A stretch of DNA of 64,000 nt, taken from Warburgia ugandensis (Eukaryota > Streptophyta > Magnoliopsida > Canellales > Canellaceae). Under the pieces are notes generated by a model, which saw only the letters and a program-made list of their open reading frames with translations, made no database searches and was not told the origin of the DNA. Of this stretch, positions 57,540 through 64,000 are shown in pieces. The number at the start of each line of letters is the position of its first letter. Positions within the stretch are counted from its first letter, which is position 1. The position numbers and the translations under genes are program-made. The stretch is from the NCBI GenBank assembly GCA_035236585.1, contig CP141128.1, forward strand, positions 22,225,618 to 22,289,617. Reading direction: 5' to 3'.

Positions 57540-57827
57540 ATACACCAAAGAACTCAAATTTGTTATAACTTCAAACTTGTTTTTGGCAAATCACATATCT
57601 TAATAAGACATGTAATAGCATCATTGTGGAAAATAGACAGCACGCTCTCCATCGAGGATACATCTGCGTATTATGGTAGAAATATCTGGATGGAGAGATC
57701 CTTCTTTTGTGTCTTAAGAGGTAATGATCTCAGAAAAGCAAGTAGCACTTCTTTGCTTGTAGATCTTCTGCGCATGTGGCAGGCTCTTGATTCACCATTA
57801 GATTTTCAAGCAGTTTTGTGTTTGTAA
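57540..57827 (+). other. Open stretch of 95 codons, no family recognised
   Basis: There is no stop from 57540 to TAA at 57825-57827. The reading is rich in ordinary residues (IEDTSAYYGRNIWMERSFF, then LLVDLLRMWQALDSPL) with no transposon motif. There is no ATG near the start; the first internal ATG is at about 57690. A splice-donor-like GAG|GTAATG lies at about 57720 and acceptor-like AG sites at 57617 and 57640. It could be an exon of a host gene or chance. It abuts the Athila LTR at 57831. Confidence 0.25.
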
Positions 57828-57830
57828 CTT

Positions 57831-59582
57831 TGTTGATGTTTTCTGCAAATGCGCGGGCTATTGTAGTATAGCTATGCAAGTATAGGTCGAACCCACAGGG
57901 ACTCGCTTTAAGTGGAGTTTTTAATAAAATTTAATTATTTAATACTAAAAGGGAATAACAAAACTAGCCTAATCATTCAGATTTATTCAATTGATGCACT
58001 TTACATAACTTTCAATTCCAGAAAACAAAATAAAACTAATCAAAACATCCTTGAATCACACTGTCCTTGGATAGCATTGTCCCTGGATAACACTGTTAAA
58101 AGATGGATAAAATAAAGCTTAAATGGAATAGGGACACAGATGTAATTAATGGAATTGAATAGAATTGTCATTGCATTTAAAGATGAAGGGCAAAACCAGA
58201 ATGTTATTAAAAATCTGGTTTTTAACAAAAACCAGGAAAAACCCAACGAAGGAGAAGCCAGAGAATGGAGATGGATCCGAAGGAGGGAGAAGAGGGCAGC
58301 GACGCGGGAGGAAAACCCAATTCGGGTTTCCGTCTCTGGGACGTCCGGAGGCGAGAAAAACGCCGGAGCCGTTTACTGGACTCGTGATCCTGCCGGTGAA
58401 AGGTTGGATGCAGAGGAGCCTGGGCGGTGAGGCGTTATGGTGCTGGGAATTGGAGATCAAAGAAGCTGGGGCGCCTGAGGAGGACGTTGTCTAGCCGGTG
58501 ATGGGCTCGTGGTGGCTAGAGGAAGGTGGATTGCCAGCGGTGCTAGGAAAATTTGCGAAACGAAAAAGAAAAACGGAGATGGAGGGCTGGCCCGAGAAGG
58601 AGAACAAAGCTAGAGATGAACAGAGAAAGGAGTGGAGATGGGTTTATTGGTGCTAGATTGGGCTGGAAGTGGAGACGCAGGAGGGAAAAATCGGAGACTT
58701 GGTGTGGGGCGGTAAAAGAGGATGATGAGGGGTTAAAAACAAAACAAAGGGGCTAGTGCAGTGAATGGAAGCAAAAACAAAAAGGAGAAACTGGGCGTTA
58801 GGTTCTATGATAGAAAGAAGGATGGTGGAGAACAAAACAGTGATGGGAGTGAATGGTGATGGAAGACAGGGTGGAACGAAATGATGAAGAGAGGGAGAAT
58901 AGAGCTGAGAAGTTGCAGTGAAAGGTAGGGTGATCGTTGGAAGATAGTGAACGGAGATGTAACGTGAAAGATAGCTGTAGAAGATGTGGTAAAAAAAACT
59001 AGAAATTGAGAACGAAGATGGTGAAACAAGGAAGGTGCAAATTGCATGGAAAGAAAAGTGAAACACACAAACTTAAGGAAATTCACCCCCCTCCCCCTCA
59101 TACGGTTTTACTCTTTATAGCCTTTTCCTTCTTTTTCTCCACCTTCTTCCTTATCTTCATCAACTCCTTCCTTAAACTCTATCCTTGAAGAGTTAGAGTT
59201 TTATGGGAAAACTTTCTCCTCTTCCAATTAGAACTCCATCCCTTTTAGGAATCCTCATCCTTTTACAACTCCTCTTCCAACTAGAACTCTTCCAATTAGG
59301 AATCCTTGTTGATTAGGACTCTTGCCTTTTTGATCTGCTCCGTTGATCATAGATCTGAGCCATCCAACCTTCCTTCAGTTGATCTGCAAAATAAAAGACT
59401 AAATTAGAATAATCTAAACCGTACATTAATCATTTAATAAGCTCTAATAATCATTTAACCATTGATTTTGAGAAATTTAAGGTTTGGATGGTCAATCAAG
59501 CTAAATTTTGCAATTTGGACGGTTAGATGATCTTATTGAATGCTAAACTAGGGGTCTTTTAGCCAAAATTAAACACTTAACA
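57831..59582 (-). mobile_element. 3' LTR of the best-preserved Athila-like element
   Basis: This 1752-bp LTR runs from TGTTGATGTTTTCTGC to AAACACTTAACA. The flanking five bases on the left are AACTT. The matching 5' LTR is beyond the window or lost. It is followed by CACCCCCTAACCAGC, the complement of its polypurine tract. Minus frames at 58146-59101 and plus frames at 58149-58756 are composition artefacts of the purine-rich strand. Confidence 0.85.
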
Positions 59583-61330
59583 CACCCCCTAACCAGCATT
59601 TTGCTAGTCCCGAGCAAAACATGCAGACAACTATTTTACAAAACTGGTACAAGATGCCACTTTTGTAGATACTCACGATTGCATTTAGCACATGCAACAA
59701 GCCCTTGAACCCTTAGGTTACCCCTAGTGGACGAGTTATGCCTCGTGAGGGTTTGCAGTGAATATACCCACAAAATTCACCAAAGTCAAGTCCCCTATTT
59801 TATCTCAGAGAATCCTCATTTATTAGCAACTTTACTAATTTTTCACAACTTAATGAAGAGGATTTGACAATTTTACACATCATACACATATTAAAGACAT
59901 TTTATTTGAGCTATTTCTCAGAGTGCATATGTGTGTGTGTACAGTCACATAAATCTTGACTTCTAATTGGATATGCTTACATTCCATTGGAAATATGCCT
60001 TGACCTCAAATCCTCACAGGTATACGCTTAGAAATAAACTCTCAGATAAGGAGTTTAACATATTCCTCCCATTATGTGACCGAATCCAACAAACTAATGG
60101 TTCACATAATTCTTTTTAACGCTCATGAGACAAAGGAAAGTGATCCCTAGGAGTGGATGTTAACATCAAGAATATGAGGGGTCTTTCACCTTAATTCTTT
60201 CTTTTTATCTCCTCTTTAAGGCTATGTCCACCTAAGATCAATAGGTCTTTAACTAAGACGAAATGTAGGCTTAGGACAGGTTTAGAAAAGAGAGGTATAA
60301 AGATTTCAAAGGTTCAAAATTGAGTAGATGTTTTCAATGAATATCTGATAGGACAACTTTTCTTTTGGGTTTGTTCTTGAAGTGAATTTCTCCTTCAGAC
60401 TTTGGTCTTTCTTTTCTTTTCTTTTTTCTTTTTTTTCTGTGGAAAAAAGACATTTAATTATTTTTCTCACTTCTTTGACTTTTTGTCCTATTTTTGAATT
60501 TTTTTCTACTCTACTCATTTTGAAGATGGGTAATGGTTATTTATTTTAATGGGTTATTCTGGGTTAAGGTGAATGGGTTTAAGAAAGAAAAGGCTTAATA
60601 ACAGGCTCAAAAGGCTAACTAGTGGTATATTATATTGGGTAGGCTTTGTCTCTGGGCTGAGCAAGGATGGCCTATATCATTTCCTAGGTTTCCTAAAGCC
60701 TATCAGATTCAATAAATTTCTAGAATTAAAGCTATTACTCCTATTTATTCTTGATGTTTCACCAAAACGATGATAACAAAATCACACTAATGTATGTGCG
60801 CTGAAGAAATCAAGGAATTACTTATAACTTTCTAAAAGAAGATAGTCTCAAACTCTCACTAGGTTATAGGTCTCCACTGATTTTCCTCAGGGTCTCTAAG
60901 TCATACCTCTATATTAGTCTTGATTATGTGCTGTTTGTAAATGGTTTCTGAGAAGTAGCTTTCATAAAATGCTTCAACTCATGAATGACATGCAAAACTA
61001 ATCATATGCATTCCCATTAAGAGGTGAAAACAGTATATTTACTAAATCTTGAACATTCAATTCTCATCACAGTAAGGGAACTCTACTTAAAAAGACTTTT
61101 TGTTTTTTCAAAAAATTTCATTTTTTTTTTTTTACTCAAGAAAACTCAAAATCTCTAGTGCACCCCCAACCTGAATGAAACATTGTCCCTAATGTTTGAA
61201 AACATAGGATTCTATATGAAAGTTGAGAGATGTAAACTCTAAACCCTTGGGTTGCCTCCCAAAAAGCGCTAAGTTTAACGTCTTCATCCAGACGTAATGA
61301 TGAGTGCAATGATGATATGTGGTGAGGCTC
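59583..61330 (-). mobile_element. Athila-like 3' noncoding region
   Basis: It contains the blocks CATTTTGCTAGTCCCGAGC, GCATTTAGCACATGCAACAAGCCC and GTTTGCAGTGAATAT shared with 14705 and 23045. It is about 1.75 kb long with no envelope-like frame. A T-rich tract lies at 60405-60440 and a T run at about 61122-61133. A (GT)n stretch lies at about 59931-59941. Confidence 0.8.
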
Positions 61331-63853
61331 TTGGAGTGGTACTCTAAGATGGATCATGATACTTGGGTACCTGTAAAAGTGTCTCATCAAGTTCAAGATC
61401 AGGTAGTTCGAGGAAAGGTTTTAACCTTTGACCATTGACCTTTTGGATGTCTCCATCCTTTTCAATCTTGATGGCCCCATGAGGATAGATTGTGCGTATT
61501 ATATATGGTCCAGTCCATCAAGATCGAAGTTTTCCTGGGAACAGATGCAATCTAGAATTATACAGTAAGACCTTTTGACCTGGTGTGAAGGATTTTCGTA
61601 GAATGTTTCTATCATGTATAGCTTTCATTCGGTCTTTGTACAAACGTGCAGACTCATATGCATCTTTCCTCAATTCCTCCAACTCATTGAGTTGGAGTTT
61701 TCTGTGGGTTCCAGTAGAATCTAAGTCAAAATTTACCTTTTTGACTGTCCAATATGCCTTGTACTCTAACTCTATTGGTAAGTGGCAGGCTTTTCCATAG
61801 ACCAAGCGGTAAGGTGACATTCCTATAGGGGTTTTATATGCTGTGCGATAAGCCCATAAAGTGTCAATAAGTCTCAGAGACTAGTCTTTCCTATTTGGAT
61901 TGACAGTCATTTCTAGAATTCGCTTTATTTCCCTGTTGGATACTCCTACTTGACCACTAGTCTGAGGATGATAGGGGGTAGCTATCCTATGGTTAACACC
62001 ATACTTTTTCATTAAATTCTCAAACACCTTATTACAAAAGTGTTTTCCCCCATCACTTATTATGGCTCTTGGAGTACCAAACCTTACAAAAATATTTTCT
62101 TTTAAAAACTTTACCACAACCTTGTGGTCATTGGTTTTGCATGGTATAGCCTCCACCCACTTGGACACATAGTCCACTCCCACTAGGATGTACAGATTTC
62201 CAAATGAATTAGGAAAAGGTCCCATAAAATCTATGCCCCAAACATCAAAAGGTTCTATGACAAGGATTGGGTTTAAGGGCATCATATGTCTTCTTCTTAA
62301 ACTTCCTAACCTTTGACACCGTGCACATGCTTTGCAGTAAGCATGGGCATCCTTAAATATGGTAGGCCAATAAAATCCACAGTGCAAAATTTTTGCAGCT
62401 GTCTTTTTAGAGCTGAAATGACCCCCACATGCATGATCATGACAAAAGGAGATGATTTGATTATGTTCACTATCGGGTATGCATCTCCTAATTACTTGGT
62501 CAGGATAGTACTTGAATAAGTACGGGTCATCCCAAGTAAAATATCTAACCTCGGTTAAAAATCTCTTTTTATCTTGTGTGGTCCAATGATTAGGCATTTG
62601 TCCTGTAACAAGATAATTAACAATATCTCCATACCAAGGTAATTGGGAAACATGCAATAATTGTTCATCTGGGAATGACTCAGCTATAGGCCCTTGATCG
62701 CTAGTGTGCTCCACTATCAATCTGGATAAGTGATCTGCTACGACATTTTTTGAACCTTTCTTGTCTCGAATTTCTAAGTCAAATTCTTGTAGCAGTAGTA
62801 TCCAACAGATCAACCTAGGTTTGGCATCCTTTTTAGAAAGGAGGTATTTTAAAGCCGCATGATCCGAGTATACTATAACTTTAGACCCTAACAGGTAAGA
62901 TCTAAACTTATCCAAAGCAAACACTACAGCTAACAACTCTTTCTCAGTGGTTGAATAGTTGAGCTGCGCATCATTTAGTGTTTTACTAGCATAATATATC
63001 ACATGAGGAAGTTTATCAATGCGTTGCCCCAAAACAGCTCCAATGGCATAATCCGACGCGTCACACATTATTTCGAATGGTGTGTTCCAATCTGGTGGTC
63101 GAATAATAGGTGCAGAAGTCAATTCAGCCTTGAGTCGTTGAAATGCTTTCTTACAGTCTTCATCAAAGTTAAAAGTGGCCTCCTTTGTAAGTAAATTACA
63201 TAGGGGCTTGGCAATTTTGCTAAAATCTTTGATGAATCGCCTGTAAAAGCCAGCATGTCCTAAAAAGGAGAGAATTTCTTTAACCGTCCTTGGTGGAGGA
63301 AGGTTAGCTATTAAATCCACTTTCGCCTTATCAACTTCTATCCCATTGGGTGATATTATGTGGCCTAATACTATCCCACTCCGTACCATAAAATGACACT
63401 TTTCCCAATTTAAGACCACATTCTTCTCCTGACACCTTACAAGGACTAACTTCAAGTGGTTCAGGCACTCATCAAATGATGACCCAAATACTGAGAAGTC
63501 ATCCATAAACACCTCAAGGAATCTTTCTACCATGTTTGAGAAAATGCTCAACATACACCTTTGAAATGTAGCTGGAGCGTTACAAAGCCCAAAAGGCATA
63601 CGTCTATAGGTGAAAGTTCCAAAAGGGCAGGTGAAGGTGGTCTTCTCCTGATCCTCTGGTGCTATAGGAATTTGGTTATAACCGGAATATCCATCCAGAA
63701 AACAGTAATAGCTATGTCCGGCTAACCTTTCTAGCATTTGATCAATGAATGGTAGAGGAAAATGATCTTTCCTCGTGACCGCGTTCAATTTTCAATAGTC
63801 AATACAAACTCTCCACCCAGTGGTCATGCGGGTGGGGACTATACCATGCAAAA
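61331..63853 (-). pseudogene. Athila-like pol: RT, RNase H, integrase (three stops)
   Basis: RT starts inside its palm (TTGWRVCIDY at about 63825) and shows [43 protein letters not shown] and the catalytic FMDD box (about 63507). RNase H has [26 protein letters not shown] and [11 protein letters not shown]. Integrase has the zinc-binding H-H-C-C (HDHACGGHF to CKACARCQ), [11 protein letters not shown] and IISDGGKHF. The catalytic glutamate in GQVEVSNRE is glycine (codon 61944-61946). Stops: TGA 63792-63794 and TGA 61518-61520, both where arginine is usual, and TAG 61881-61883 in place of tryptophan. The 635-codon frame between them is otherwise intact. The upstream half (protease, gag) is cut at 63856. 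Confidence 0.95.
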
Positions 63854-63855
63854 CT

Positions 63856-64000
63856 TGTTGATGTTTTCCGGAAGTGCACCTTGTTTCACCATCTTCATTC
63901 TAAATTTCTAGTTTTTTTTTACCACATCTTCCACAGCTCTCTCTTGTTACTTTTCTCAAAACCTCACCATTCTCTTTCCCTCACATCTCATGCACAACAC
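63856..64000. mobile_element. Rearranged Athila LTR piece cutting pol
   Basis: TGTTGATGTTTTCCGGAAG is the left LTR end in the usual orientation, but after TGCACC the sequence jumps to CTTGTTTCACCATCTTC, the reverse complement of LTR text at about 59032-58970. The switch lies in a TGCACCTT-like microhomology. The insertion continues past the window end. AAACT precedes it (63851-63855); a duplicate cannot be checked. Confidence 0.7.

Noticed and set aside
58146-59101. Candidate genes in GAGA-rich sequence
   Set aside because: They fall within the 57831-59582 LTR, occur on both strands, and have no homolog-like motif.

Overview
The window is transposon-dense nuclear DNA from a flowering plant. 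The evidence is plant-type Ty3/gypsy (Athila-like and Tekay/Del-like) and Ty1/copia elements, RTE-type LINEs, Au-type SINEs, initiator-Met tRNA primer-binding sites, and one plant-style BTB-domain exon with a GT splice donor. I cannot name the species. Nothing suggests a bacterial, viral or organellar replicon. No rRNA gene, tRNA gene or CRISPR array was seen.

Layout. 1-9.3 kb: an Athila-type LTR scrap, then a decayed Tekay-like gypsy pol (+) whose integrase is split by a multimeric TRIM-like array (1055-4679) flanked by a 5-bp duplication, then its 3' LTR and older LTR debris. 9.3-24.2 kb: a minus-strand Athila-like element (LTR, 3' noncoding region, decayed pol) whose LTR carries a nested 2.65-kb solo LTR. 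A third Athila LTR follows, interrupted by a deleted RTE LINE, and then a TRIM-like fragment. 24.2-31.2 kb: a minus-strand gypsy gag with no pol, an inverted second solo LTR of the 2.65-kb family, and another gypsy gag plus LTR. 31.25-31.83 kb: the only convincing host gene piece, the promoter and first exon of a BTB/POZ protein. No second exon was recognised in the remaining 32 kb, so its first intron is either very long or the gene is broken.

34.7-50.4 kb is a nest. RTE LINE copy B lies beside a minus-strand gag-only gypsy element. A copia element is inserted in the gag zinc-knuckle region and itself carries two Au-like SINEs. LINE copy C lies in the upstream part of the same gag, flanked by a perfect 17-bp duplication. 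50.4-57.8 kb holds a decayed copia (+), a solo Athila LTR with a perfect AATCC duplication, a second copy of a gypsy LTR, and an unexplained open stretch. 57.8-64 kb is the best-preserved Athila-like element (minus): LTR, long 3' noncoding region, and RT/RNase H/integrase with three nonsense codons and a replaced catalytic glutamate. It is cut at 63856 by a rearranged LTR.

The genes do not work together as a pathway. The window records successive insertions. The signals most worth a second look are the inverted TRIM-like array, the paired base changes in a hairpin over the TATA box of the solo-LTR family, the tandem hairpin units in the LINE 5' leader, and the repeated gag-only gypsy structure. 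Boundaries marked approximate come from comparing copies by eye.
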